The notes beneath the pieces are model-generated. The model did not search any database. It was given only the letters and a program-made list of their open reading frames with translations, and had not been told where the DNA came from. Made by a program: the position numbers and the translations under genes. A stretch of DNA of 64,000 nucleotides from Tyto alba (lineage: Eukaryota > Chordata > Aves > Strigiformes > Tytonidae): assembly GCF_018691265.1 (NCBI RefSeq), contig NW_024881295.1:19019904-19083903 (forward strand). Direction: 5' to 3'. Shown here one piece after another: positions 47,001 through 52,879 of this stretch (position 1 is its first letter; each line of letters starts with the position of its first letter).

Positions 47001-49297
47001 GGTTAGGTATGTGCTAAGTACCTTGCTGAACAGAGTCTGAAACACTCTAACAGATAGGACACTTATATCACAGAGGCCTGCTCCCGTGCCTTCTAAATCT
47101 TTGTATTATCTTCCCAGCAACTGCAAACAGTATAGGACGCTTGGTGAATGTTTCTAAAAAACTGTTATAATTCAGAGAAAGTGAGGGGTTTTTTTTCATG
47201 TAAAAGAGTGCATATTTTAAAAAAGTCCCCTACCTGTAAGAATGCAAATGTTTCTCAAAGCACAGTCAAATTTTGAGCAAGTCTATATAGAAGGAACACT
47301 GGGATACACATGCATATATACATATATTCTTAAGGAATGCCAACATGTTGCATAAATAATAGGCATTTCATTCACATTATACACATTTAAGATATAGATA
47401 GGTATACACATACATTATATATATATATATGTGCATGTGTGTATAAACACATGGAATACATTCCAGTTCCATTTATTTTTTCTAAATTTTGCAGTGGGAC
47501 TAAAAAAATATATGGTGAGTTGGGCACAAGAATACACCTGAAAGAAGAAAAGTTCATTTTATGCACTAACAATACACATAACAGACATTGTCATTTGCCA
47601 CTCCTGATCCTGAAGCTTAAAGTTTTGGTGTCTCAGAAATGCAAAGGGCTCAAATATTTGACCTTCAGAAAAGCAAAGCAAACCAAGACAACCATCCCCA
47701 AATCTATCAGGTCTGTTAATGTATTCCAGAGAAGTTAAGATGAGTTAGGAGGATGGGAACTTTTTCTTCATAGTGTTTTATGCATGGTTTAGAGACCCGA
47801 TCTCAGGTTCACGACATCATATCATTTATTAACTACTGCTTAAAGGGTTTTTCCCAGGCTTTCTGTTGAAAGAAAAATAAACTAAGTTACTCTAAAAGTG
47901 TTTAGAAACCTTATTCAAACGAGAGCAGCCAAGGCCTTGCATGTGTAGCTGCACATTGCACAGCTGTGTGTACCTGTTTATGCGACTTGTGTACCTGATT
48001 TTTCTAAGCGGAGTATCTCTGCATCTGCATTGTATGCATTCTTTGCCCCGAGGCATTTTTTTACATAGAAGCCAGATGAAGTACAAGGAAACGTTTCTCT
48101 GCCTGACAAGATAGATGAGCAAAGTATAGTTATAAAGACCTTCGGCTCACAGCTTTCTGCAAATGAAACGTGATGGCTTCTTTAATGACAACTGAGCAAC
48201 AGGATACATAGCCTTAAGTCAGTCATATCTTCCTATTTAAAAACTGGATTCAAGTTTTCATGGTAAGCGTTACTTTTTAAATTATTATTTATTTATTGTT
48301 AATTTACTTCGAAAACAACACATCTCTTCGCCACTAACACTCAAGACTAAACCTCTGGTTTAGTCAGCTTGCCTTTAACCCTCCGCACCTCACAAAGTCA
48401 CCCCGCGGGTGCCCGGTGCTGTGCTGGGACCCCGCTTTGGGGCAAAAGGCACGATGGTTGCAGACCTTACTGACAGACCCGGCCTTCTGGCTACAAGACC
48501 TCAGAAGCAAGGATAGATTGACGTCAACTTGTACCATGCACGTCAGAGCGCAGGGTAAATAATGTCTGGTAGAGTTATCGTTCCATGCTTCCTATTCACG
48601 CCTTTCTTAGAGTTACTTTTCCAAACCTCCTTCTAGATTTTTAAAAATGTATTTTGAGGTGAAACAAGGAAAAATATTTCCTACGTTTCTTGACGGTTTA
48701 TTTTGCAGTCAGGGCCAGTGGGTAAACCTAAGGTGTTAACACAAGCACAGTAAGCGGCTGCTGGACTAGGAGAATTTCGGCTCGACCCTTCCTTCCCTCG
48801 GGCGGGGGTGAGGGGGGAGCAGCCCCCGCCACTCACCCGAGGCACGGCGCTCGGGAGGGAGAAACTTCTGACTCACTTGGGTGGGAAAAAAAAAAAAAAA
48901 GAAGAAGCGACAGAGCCACGATTTTTTGGCCAAACCCGGGCAGCCCGCGCCTCCCCGCGCCGCGGGAGCCGCAGCCGCGGCTGTGGCCGCCCGGGTCCCG
49001 CCCGGGGCCGCCGTCCCGGAGCCCCTTCCCGAGCTCCCGCCGCTGCCGAGGGGCGCAGGGCCGGGCCCGGGGCTGGCACTCACCGTTGTGCAGCGAGCCC
49101 CGGTTCTTCCTGGCCAGCGTCTGCTGGACCTGCCGGTGGATCCGCAGCGCCTTCTCCTCCCCGGCCCGGCCGCCCGAGAGCTTGAGCCTGGCCTCGGAGG
49201 GCAGCGCCAGGCTGGAGCTGTCCAGCTCCCCCAGGATCTGCTGGCCCAGCACGGTGCGGATGTAGCCCTGCTCGGCGGCGGGGCCGCGGCCGGCCAT
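5022..49297 (-). CDS. PKP2: PKP2, plakophilin-2: whole coding span, 13 exons
   Basis: Plakophilin-2 is an armadillo-repeat protein of the p120-catenin family. It sits in the desmosomal plaque, links desmosomal cadherins to desmoplakin and intermediate filaments, and is the main plakophilin of heart muscle. Thirteen segments with GT/AG borders join in frame to 2502 nt (833 aa plus stop), close to the 837 aa of human isoform 2a. The head region (about residues 1-340) is in exons 1-3, the armadillo domain is in exons 4-12, and exon 13 gives the short C-terminal tail. Typical stretches are [20 protein letters not shown] in exon 1, [16 protein letters not shown] in exon 5 and [14 protein letters not shown] in exon 10. 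No stop, frameshift or missing exon was found. The assignment rests on remembered family sequence, with exon lengths and phases agreeing throughout. Confidence 0.97.
5145..5390. repeat. Imperfect fold-back (inverted-repeat) element in PKP2 intron 12
   Basis: The left arm (about 5148-5258) and right arm (about 5276-5385) are imperfect reverse complements around a 17-nt centre. The innermost 8 bp are perfect: ACTGTTCA at 5251-5258 against TGAACAGT at 5276-5283. Further out, the reverse complement of the left arm gives GGAGATGCCTG, TGACTGTAGAGGACTC and CAGCTCCA. The right arm gives GGAGTTGCCTG, TGACTGTATGGGGACC and CAGCTCCA in the same order, with small gaps. This shape is typical of old non-autonomous DNA transposons of the MITE type. 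Family identity is unknown to me. In the transcript it would form a long imperfect hairpin about 60 nt upstream of the exon 13 acceptor. Confidence 0.7.
5391..6648 (-). other. PKP2: PKP2 intron 12, remainder
   Basis: The intron runs from 5091 to 6648 and the fold-back element occupies its 3' end. At about 5465-5545 there is a stretch with TCTAGGCATCAGGTGGCCTG and TTTTCAGCGCC that resembles old dispersed repeats; I cannot name a family. A 147-codon minus-strand frame at 5925-6368 has no recognisable domain and is treated as chance. Confidence 0.55.
6649..6736 (-). CDS. PKP2: PKP2 coding exon 12 (human exon 13), last armadillo helix (residues 782-811)
   Basis: The exon is 88 nt, equal to human, with acceptor AATTGCAG|TA and donor AAAAAG|GTAAGA. 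It encodes [20 protein letters not shown] followed by [24 protein letters not shown] is the closing helix of the plakophilin armadillo domain. It ends in phase 0. Confidence 0.97.
6737..7723 (-). other. PKP2: PKP2 intron 11
   Basis: About 1 kb of AT-rich sequence between exons 11 and 12. A purine-rich stretch (GGGAGAGCAGAAGGGAGAGG) lies close to the exon 11 donor, at 7681-7700. No mobile element or RNA gene was recognised. Confidence 0.6.
7724..7913 (-). CDS. PKP2: PKP2 coding exon 11 (human exon 12), residues 719-781
   Basis: The exon is 190 nt, equal to human, with acceptor CTTGTAG|CT and donor GACAG|GTAAGA. It encodes [20 protein letters not shown], then [34 protein letters not shown] and AISMND. 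The pattern of a conserved helix, a loop and a second conserved helix fits the penultimate armadillo repeat. It ends in phase 2. Confidence 0.97.
8277..8281. repeat. Target-site duplication, left copy (TGGTG)
   Basis: TGGTG directly precedes the LTR and is repeated directly after it at 8875-8879. A perfect 5-bp copy shows that the LTR borders are intact. Confidence 0.85.
8282..8874 (+). mobile_element. Solo LTR of an avian endogenous retrovirus, in PKP2 intron 10
   Basis: The 593-bp element begins TGTCTTGGTTTGGGC and ends CAAACCACGACA. Its two termini are imperfect inverted repeats ending TG...CA. It is flanked by the direct repeat TGGTG at 8277-8281 and 8875-8879, a 5-bp target duplication. 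The interior has the layout of a common avian LTR: GTTTTCAGCTGGTA, CCCAAACTGGCCAATGAAAT, a CRE-like AACGTCATG, a TATA-like TATAGAG at 8541, CGGGAACGGGCTGG, then a TC-rich 3' part. No gag, pol or env sequence adjoins it, so the provirus was lost by LTR recombination. The 5-bp duplication fits ERVL-type integrases better than the 4-bp or 6-bp classes. It is antisense to PKP2. Confidence 0.88.
8875..8879. repeat. Target-site duplication, right copy (TGGTG)
   Basis: The right flank matches the left copy at 8277-8281. A sixth base does not match, which sets the duplication length at 5. Confidence 0.85.
8880..10800 (-). other. PKP2: PKP2 intron 10, part outside the LTR
   Basis: Intron 10 runs from 7914 to 10800. 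Outside the LTR it is ordinary AT-rich DNA with no further element I recognise. The segment 8880-9300 is somewhat richer in GC than the rest. Short frames there are not conserved. Confidence 0.55.
10801..10954 (-). CDS. PKP2: PKP2 coding exon 10 (human exon 11), residues 668-719
   Basis: The exon is 154 nt, equal to human, with acceptor TTATAACAG|AT and donor ATAG|GTGAGA. It encodes [20 protein letters not shown], then [20 protein letters not shown] and [24 protein letters not shown] is a near-invariant armadillo helix of plakophilins. It ends in phase 1; the split codon with exon 11 is GCT (Ala), restoring the IA(R/K)E sequence of mammals. Confidence 0.97.
10955..11551 (-). other. PKP2: PKP2 intron 9
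   Basis: About 600 bp without any recognisable element. The acceptor side (toward exon 10) has a modest pyrimidine content. Confidence 0.6.
11552..11725 (-). CDS. PKP2: PKP2 coding exon 9, insert and next armadillo repeat (residues 610-667)
   Basis: The exon is 174 nt if the first acceptor AG is used (ATGTTTAG|AAG); the donor is CCA|GTAAGT. It encodes [20 protein letters not shown], then [34 protein letters not shown] and TGP. The match to mammalian QYQDVPMPEEKSNPKGVE shows that coding begins near the upstream acceptor. The start is uncertain by up to three codons, because four AG dinucleotides follow each other at 3-nt spacing and all keep the frame. The ASLGALQNL helix is a classical armadillo motif. 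Confidence 0.94.
11717..11728 (-). promoter_or_regulatory. PKP2: Tandem splice acceptor TAG-AAG-CAG-CAG of exon 9
   Basis: On the minus strand the exon 9 border reads TTTAGAAGCAGCAGGAC. It has four AG dinucleotides spaced exactly 3 nt apart (ends at 11726, 11723, 11720 and 11717). Each choice keeps the reading frame and would remove 0, 1, 2 or 3 residues (K, Q, Q). NAGNAG acceptors are a known source of one-codon isoform differences. The first AG is the default prediction by scanning. Confidence 0.6.
11726..12579 (-). other. PKP2: PKP2 intron 8, with a 20-nt cassette-like sequence
   Basis: The intron is 854 bp. At 12383-12402 (minus) there is a 20-nt stretch of four ATG triplets then AAAAAGAC. 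It is bounded by TCTTGTTCAG on the acceptor side and by GTAAGT on the donor side. Its length breaks the frame for every exon 9 acceptor, so I do not count it as coding. The rest is unremarkable. Confidence 0.5.
12580..12741 (-). CDS. PKP2: PKP2 coding exon 8, mid-armadillo (residues 556-609)
   Basis: The exon is 162 nt in phase 0, with acceptor ATTTTAG|GC and donor GAG|GTAAAG. It encodes [20 protein letters not shown], then [14 protein letters not shown] and [25 protein letters not shown] is a conserved armadillo helix. The basic GTRSRKVKE run belongs to the long insert in the middle of the armadillo domain, which bends the superhelix and holds basic residues in this family. Confidence 0.96.
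12742..14225 (-). other. PKP2: PKP2 intron 7
   Basis: About 1.5 kb of AT-rich sequence. A run of T directly followed by a run of A is at 13951-13967. No mobile element or gene was recognised; the open frames on either strand have no family features. Confidence 0.6.
14226..14343 (-). CDS. PKP2: PKP2 coding exon 7 (human exon 8), residues 516-555
   Basis: The exon is 118 nt, equal to human, with acceptor TGCACAG|AA and donor AAG|GTATTC. It encodes [20 protein letters not shown] and then [19 protein letters not shown]. It starts with two bases carried over from exon 6 and ends in phase 0. The intron upstream, between this exon and exon 6, is the longest in the gene at about 9 kb. A 212-codon open frame on the other strand overlaps it and is fortuitous. 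Confidence 0.96.
14880..15110. promoter_or_regulatory. Small GC-rich island with G runs inside PKP2 intron 6
   Basis: This stretch is much richer in G+C and CpG than the intron around it, with about 11 CpG in 150 bp. At 14913-14952 the plus strand has four G runs of 4, 9, 3 and 8 bases separated by short loops, a pattern that can form a G-quadruplex. Such a local island may be an enhancer or an alternative promoter, or an old GC-rich insertion. The role is unknown. Confidence 0.4.
16452..16476. repeat. TG/TC microsatellite
   Basis: Short GTGTGTGTCTGTGTGTGTCT repeat in intron 6. Slightly interrupted, so probably not very variable. Confidence 0.8.
23395..23572 (-). CDS. PKP2: PKP2 coding exon 6 (human exon 7), armadillo repeats 2-3 (residues 457-516)
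   Basis: The exon is 178 nt, equal to human exon 7, with acceptor ATATTGCAG|GT and donor TTGAG|GTGAGC. It encodes [20 protein letters not shown], then [14 protein letters not shown] and [13 protein letters not shown]. The LLWNLSSND motif is the signature of p120-family repeats. The SGWP loop and the FYNATGCLR helix are almost unchanged from mammals. The split arginine codon (AG|A) joins to exon 7. Confidence 0.97.
23573..28760 (-). other. PKP2: PKP2 intron 5
   Basis: About 5.2 kb, AT-rich, with a T run at 25220-25238. This is where human PKP2 has the Alu-derived optional exon of isoform 2b. I found no in-frame 132-nt counterpart, which is expected because Alu is confined to primates. No other element was recognised. 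Confidence 0.55.
28761..28968 (-). CDS. PKP2: PKP2 coding exon 5, armadillo repeats 1-2 (residues 388-456)
   Basis: The exon is 208 nt, equal to human, with acceptor CTGACACAG|GT and donor ACAG|GTAGTG. It encodes [20 protein letters not shown], then [18 protein letters not shown] and ETKKQITG. These are textbook armadillo helices, including the CGALRNL helix 3. The bases after the donor (GTAGTG) fit the consensus less well than those of the other PKP2 donors. In human this exon is followed by the optional exon of isoform 2b; here the next coding block is LLWNLSSND. Confidence 0.97.
28969..31939 (-). other. PKP2: PKP2 intron 4
   Basis: About 3 kb of AT-rich sequence with a T run of about 17 at 31845-31861, close to the exon 4 donor. 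No transposon, RNA gene or conserved frame was recognised. Confidence 0.55.
31940..32078 (-). CDS. PKP2: PKP2 coding exon 4, start of the armadillo domain (residues 341-387)
   Basis: The exon is 139 nt, with acceptor CTTATAAG|GA and donor AAA|GTAAGT. It encodes [11 protein letters not shown], then a variable linker, then [19 protein letters not shown]. The linker is one residue longer than in human, where the exon is 136 nt. The [10 protein letters not shown] helix is the first recognisable part of armadillo repeat 1. No single frame on the minus strand runs far beyond the exon, so it was found by its conserved protein motif. Confidence 0.94.
32079..37988 (-). other. PKP2: PKP2 intron 3
   Basis: About 5.9 kb, AT-rich. 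It has A and T runs (32897-32908, 32940-32953, 33180-33195, 36600-36610) and an A/C-biased low-complexity tract at 37221-37280. No gene or full-length transposon was seen. Confidence 0.55.
37221..37280. repeat. A/C low-complexity tract (CAAA and CCAAA units)
   Basis: The plus strand is almost free of G and T, built of AACAAA, CCAAAC and A runs. It is the complement-strand type of the T/G tracts found upstream of the gene at 49943 and 52620. Confidence 0.85.
37989..38683 (-). CDS. PKP2: PKP2 coding exon 3, most of the head domain (residues 110-341)
   Basis: This is the largest exon, 695 nt against 698 in human, with acceptor TTGAACAG|GTGG and donor CTAGG|GTAAGC. It encodes the basic, serine-rich head with no globular fold evident. 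Conserved islands are [28 protein letters not shown], and [17 protein letters not shown] with GQVRSPV after it. Between them the sequence is low in conservation and rich in S, R, T and Q. In the family this region contacts desmoplakin, desmosomal cadherins and keratin. It ends in phase 2. Confidence 0.97.
38684..41242 (-). other. PKP2: PKP2 intron 2
   Basis: About 2.6 kb. There is a possible but weak CR1-like fragment near 39190 (TCATAGAATC). Sequence at 40770-40930 is somewhat richer in GC. Nothing else stands out. Confidence 0.5.
41243..41355 (-). CDS. PKP2: PKP2 coding exon 2 (residues 72-109)
   Basis: The exon is 113 nt, the same as the human exon. The acceptor is GTTACAG|GC and the donor CAG|GTGAG. 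It encodes [16 protein letters not shown] followed by a less conserved tail. The RxSSVPE motif (second serine is residue 79) matches human Ser82, the known MARK3/C-TAK1 phosphosite that creates a 14-3-3 binding site and influences nuclear versus junctional location. That the bird serine is used in the same way is inference. Confidence 0.95.
42358..42393. repeat. 36-bp near-perfect palindrome in intron 1
   Basis: The arms CTTTTTCACTGA (42358-42369) and TCAGTGAAAAAG (42382-42393) are perfect reverse complements over 12 bp. The centre TACAATGCATTG itself contains the palindrome CAATGCATTG, so only two bases (TA) are unpaired. Confidence 0.9.
43072..43114. repeat. TATAA/TATAG degenerate repeat
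   Basis: Tandem variants of GTATAATATAATATA and AGTATAATACAGTACAATATA, a degenerate pentamer microsatellite in intron 1. Confidence 0.75.
43588..43672. repeat. Direct tandem duplication, period 45 bp
   Basis: CATATAATAAGTCTTTAAAT occurs at 43591 and again at 43636, followed in both by ACAT and a TACAT-like stretch. A partial third unit (ATATAAGTCTTT) lies between them. Confidence 0.85.
46028..46054. repeat. Perfect 12-bp inverted repeat with 3-nt loop
   Basis: TTTTATAAACAC (46028-46039), loop ATT, GTGTTTATAAAA (46043-46054). The stem is perfect and AT-rich. It could form a hairpin in DNA or in the pre-mRNA. Confidence 0.9.
47412..47442. repeat. TA/TG microsatellite
   Basis: About nine AT units followed by GTGCATGTGTGTATA. 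Likely to be length-variable. Confidence 0.85.
49084..49297 (-). CDS. PKP2: PKP2 coding exon 1 (residues 1-71 plus first base of codon 72)
   Basis: This exon encodes the start of the head domain: [10 protein letters not shown], then the strongly conserved [20 protein letters not shown] block and a QQTLARK segment. The ATG was chosen because it aligns with the start of mammalian PKP2. It has G at +4 but C at -3, so the Kozak context is only moderate. The frame stays open upstream to about 49471 with no in-frame ATG. The donor reads ACG|GTGAGT and leaves phase 1. The length of 214 nt compares with 223 in human, a difference of three codons in the variable loop after LKLSGG. The exon is inside the CpG island. 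Confidence 0.96.
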
Positions 49298-49338
49298 GGG
49301 CACAGCCGGGCGCCGCTCCGCTCCCACAACCTGTTGAG

Positions 49339-49378
49339 CCGCCGCCGCCTCCTCCTCCTCCTCCTCCCCCTCAGCGCC
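49339..49378. repeat. GCC/CTC triplet repeat in the PKP2 leader
   Basis: GCCGCCGCCGCC followed by CTCCTCCTCCTCCTC, in the probable 5' UTR about 40-80 nt upstream of the ATG. In the frame of PKP2 it reads as poly-Glu and poly-Ala codons, but no ATG precedes it. Confidence 0.85.
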
Positions 49379-49500
49379 GGGGCTCAGCCGCCGAGGGCCG
49401 GGCCGGGCCCAGCACCGCCCCCGGTTCTGCCCCGCCCGCCGCGCAGGTGCCAGGCACGGCCCGCGCGCCACCGCCCCGCTCCGCCCGCCTCAGGGCCGCG

Positions 49501-49533
49501 CCGGGCCGGGCCGGGCCGGGCCGGGCCGGGCCG
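49501..49533. repeat. CCGGG pentanucleotide repeat, about 6.6 units
   Basis: Perfect tandem CCGGG units, 33 bp, about 205 bp upstream of the ATG within the CpG island. Entirely G and C, with a CpG in each unit. Confidence 0.95.
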
Positions 49534-49942
49534 CCCCCTCCCCTCCCTCTTCCCTTCCCGCTCTTCCCCTTCCCACCGGCATGAAGGGCCCGGAGCAGCG
49601 GCCCGACCCCCCCTCCCCACCCCGCCGGGGTGTCCCGGGGCAGCGGGGCCGGGGCTGAGCCGCCGTGTGTGTGTTTCCCGCCCCCCCCCCCGCGCGGAAA
49701 CAGGCACACGCACGAGTTTTAAACACACACACAGTCCTTGCGCGTCGTCGTCCCCCCTTATGGAGACCTCGCGTTCTGTCATGTATTTAAGATAATTCTG
49801 TATTTTACACCTATCCGAGCTGCGTGCTCGCGGCCTGTAAAAGGCGAAACTGCTTTAAGTAGAGCGGTCCCTGCTGCCAAGGTCAAACTTCCAGGCGGGA
49901 TTGTTTGGGGCGGGGGGAGGGCTGGTCTGGGAGGTTCTCTCG

Positions 49943-50106
49943 TGTTTTTCTGTTTTTTTTTTGTTTTTTTTTTTTTGTTTGTTTGTTTGTTTGTTTGTTT
50001 GTTTTTCTGTTTTTTTTTTTTTTTTTTGTTGTTTTTTGTTTGTTTTGTTTTGGTTTGTTTGTTTGTTTGTTTTGGTTGGTTGTTTGGTTGTTTTTTTTTT
50101 TTTTTT
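49943..50106. repeat. T/G-rich low-complexity tract, 164 bp
   Basis: Long runs of T and TTTG units on the plus strand with almost no A, and only two C. It interrupts the GC-rich sequence upstream of PKP2. It gives rise to several artefact reading frames rich in F, C, V and L, or in K, Q, N and T on the other strand. Confidence 0.9.
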
Positions 50107-50310
50107 CCAAGTTGTCCTGAGGATTTGCGGAGAGATGGGTTGCAGCCGCCGCCCCTCCGTTCCGTTGCGAAAAGGCGGCGTGAGAACCGCGCGATTAAAG
50201 GTTGAGACAACCCCGAGTGTGTCTGTGCCCCTGCGCGGCCGCGGGGAGTGCGCGCCGTGGGGCGGCTGAGGTGCTCCCACGATCGCGGGACACGGCTTGG
50301 AGCGGCTGCT
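50107..50310. promoter_or_regulatory. GC-rich segment upstream of the T/G tract
   Basis: CpG-rich sequence, with GCAGCCGCCGCCCC and GCGCGGCCGCGGGG, resumes after the T/G tract. It is probably a continuation of the CpG island separated by the low-complexity insertion. It could also mark a divergent transcript start, which sequence alone cannot show. Confidence 0.45.
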
Positions 50311-50431
50311 CAAACGAACACTCTGCTCACGGTGGGTTAAAAGCAGGAGGAGAAGGGGAACGTACAGTGTCTTGCAGAAAGAAAAATGCAGGCTTTAGAA
50401 ACAGCAGGAGGTGATCCAGAGTTGCACAATT

Positions 50432-50520
50432 AAAAAAAAAAAAAAAAAGAAAAAACAAACAAACAAAACACAAAAACCCAAAACAAACAAAAAAAACCCA
50501 AAACAACAAAACAAACCACC
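50432..50520. repeat. A/C-rich low-complexity tract
   Basis: A run of 17 A followed by AAAC and AAACCC units, complementary in type to the neighbouring T/G tract at 49943. Strand bias is therefore inverted within 400 bp. Confidence 0.9.
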
Positions 50521-52619
50521 GCCAGACTAAATGTAGGTGTTTTAACAGAAAAGCTAATGTTTCTTAAAAGCAAAAGAAAATTAATGTGGATTTTAACTTC
50601 ATTTGTTTCCATTTCAGAGACACGCTGGAACTCAAAATGAGCTGGTATAGCTTGTTTTTTACCAGAACTTCAGACAGGGATGAGGGTACAGGATGGTAGG
50701 GGAGAAACTGGGGTGATCCTTGTCTTAGGGTATACCGTAACATCAGAGACTGGGCCATCTTCTTTATTCTCAGAAAACTCAGGATGAGGGAGGGAACTGG
50801 CTCCGTGTTGAGAAGCCCAGAATCCTTTGGCCCCTGATTTACTCTTTGTCTTTTCCATTTTTTTCTGGAAGAGGGGGGAGGGAGGTCTGGCCTTTCTCCT
50901 CACTTGGTCTGGCTAATGTCTTCCCCTTTTGTTCCAATGTGGCATATCACAGGAGAGGTCACGTTAATGGCTGCGTAAGATATGTGAGAATAGTTTCACT
51001 GGTTAAGAGAAATGGAGTGACACACTCCTTCCTTAAAAATGGGGAAAGGTTATGTATGGGAGCAGAAAGGTTAGAGATAAGCTTTGGGGTACCAGCTGGG
51101 AAAGAGGAGCAGGAATTTGTGGAGAGGAGGAGGTTGGAAGTATGTGGCAGAACTAGGGTGAGCCAGGGAAAAATGTAACAGAAAAGTGGAAGGATAAAAA
51201 AAAAATGAAAGAATGGGCAGGATAAAGGAGGAAAAACAATGGGGAAGTCACATCACAGCTGAGAAGGAATGTAAACTATGTTAGAGCCTTTTGCTGACAT
51301 ACAGACAGTCACGAAAGCATTTCCAGTAAACAATAGATACTACATCCTTGGCATGTATGAGTGAGGACTACCGACGAGATTAGAAAATAGTCTAAAAAAT
51401 GTGAAACATTTCCTCCCCTCCTCCTTTTCCCAGCCCTCTTCTCCATTCCTGAACTCCAGCACAAACATGAATTCTGGATAGTTTTTATAGTTGAAACCAG
51501 TTTGGCTTCATGCACAAAATACACCTGAAATGGATTCAGGATTTAGAGAACACTCTTGCAGTGTGTGTCCTCAGATGCCTCTGACACCACGTATAGGTTT
51601 ACAAGCTCTTGGCACATTGGCATTGCCTCTGTTGGAACAAAAGTTAAATTTTTATTAACTTTATTTTGCAAGTATGTACATTTATTGTGTATATTTGTGC
51701 TTGTGAGATCCATGGCAAAAGAAATGGCAGTTTGCTCTGGGCTTTAAAATCTTTAATGAGATTTCTGAGATAGGTTTCTCTCCTTGTAACCAGGAATGCT
51801 GACTGGAAAATTTGGGGGACTGGGGGAGGAGAGAGAGAAAGAATTTTGCCTGCCCAGCAATTCAGACAATACTTAGCCAAGATCTGAAATAAAAATGAAT
51901 TAAGTTTTTTTCTCACCTGAAGAAAATAACTCGTGTAACTGATTGCCCCATCAACAGAAATTCCTTGAAGTTGATTTATTTTGTATTAATACCTCCTCTT
52001 GACTGAACTGCAAAAAAACCCCTGAGTCTTTCAGGAGGGAAATACTTTACCAGTGCCGTTTGCAGATTCAAAACAACATAGCTGGGATTATTCCTGAATG
52101 GATGGCAACTTGTGATGGATGATTGCTCATTAGATTTTTGAAAAACAGATTTAATTATGATGCATATAGTCAAGTGACTAAGGGTTGAGGAATCACATAT
52201 AAAAACATTGCTTTCTGTCCAGTGTCTGATGGAGTCAAGCAGATCAGAAAACCAGATATTTCCTTATAAGATTTATTTCTTATTCTGACCAGATGTGCTT
52301 GGCCTAAACCATGTAACCTTTCCTGATCAGAACTCCTCCCCCAGTAACACTTACATTAAAGTTGTGGTTGGTCCTTTCACTCTTCTTTTCCTTCCCCCCA
52401 CCCCAATCTCTGTGTTAGGATTTAAGGAACAAGCTGGGTTTGTACCCTGAAAACAGATTATTTTCAGCTGCAGGAACCTTCAAGGAAACAGGTGTAAGTA
52501 TGAACATCCAGGTGTTTGGTTTAAATGTGAAACAGTTCAACAACAAGGGTTTCATTTTAAACCTGCACAATGTTATTCTTATGTGTTTCTCCAGGACCAC
52601 CTGGAAAACCAGGTGCCAT
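50521..52619. other. Intergenic, no gene recognised
   Basis: AT-rich and purine-rich stretches (51160-51240). No open frame with recognisable features, no transposon identified. Confidence 0.5.
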
Positions 52620-52839
52620 GTGTTTGTTTTGTTTGGTTGGTTTGGTTTTTTGGTTGTTGTTTGTTTGGTTGGGTTTTGTTTGGGTTTTCTTGGGTTGGTT
52701 GGTTGGTTGTGGGGTCTTCTGTTGTTTGTTTGTTTTGTCCTTTTTGTTTGTTTGCTTGGTTTTTTTTTTTTTTTTGTTTGTTTGGTTGGTTGGTTGGTTT
52801 GGTTGTTTTTTTTTTTTTTTTTTTTTTTTTGTGTGTGTT
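52620..52839. repeat. G/T-rich (keto) low-complexity tract, 220 bp
   Basis: GTTTGGTTGGTTTGG and TTGGTTGGTTGG units end in a run of about 25 T and a short GT repeat. A and C are almost absent from the plus strand. Repeated GG doublets could fold as weak two-layer quadruplexes. Confidence 0.9.
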
Positions 52840-52879
52840 ATTTCGGATCCCGTGGTTGAAGGTGTTCTATGAAAGTGCG

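Larger units (their letters stand above)
41356..49083 (-). other. PKP2: PKP2 intron 1
   Basis: About 7.7 kb. It contains a 36-bp near-palindrome at 42358, an AT repeat at 43072-43114, a 45-bp tandem duplication at 43588-43672, a T run near 44450, a 12-bp perfect hairpin at 46028-46054 and a TA/TG microsatellite at 47412-47442. The last 300 bp before exon 1 belong to the CpG island. First introns of cardiac genes often hold enhancers, but none can be named from sequence here. Confidence 0.55.
48765..49740 (-). promoter_or_regulatory. PKP2: CpG island and probable PKP2 promoter with 5' UTR
   Basis: G+C and CpG rise sharply here compared with both flanks, and exon 1 lies inside the island. Upstream of the ATG, in gene orientation, come a GGAG/GCG triplet run (49339-49378 on plus, read as CTCCTC), GC boxes of the CCGCCC type, the CCGGG pentamer repeat, and an 11-12-C tract near 49680. 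I see no clear TATA box. This fits a dispersed, CpG-island type of promoter. The transcription start cannot be placed. Confidence 0.75.

Noticed and set aside
48833..49471. Minus-strand 212-codon frame treated as a whole gene
   Set aside because: Only 49084-49297 is coding (PKP2 exon 1). The rest is intron and leader, and the supposed start at 49471 is a GTG.
48881..49795. Plus-strand frame of 304 codons across the CpG island
   Set aside because: It is antisense to exon 1 and the promoter. The composition (A, P, G, R, L) is that of GC-rich DNA translated in any frame.
49738..50313. Frames rich in F/C/L or K/Q/N/T near 50 kb
   Set aside because: They are translations of the T/G low-complexity tract.
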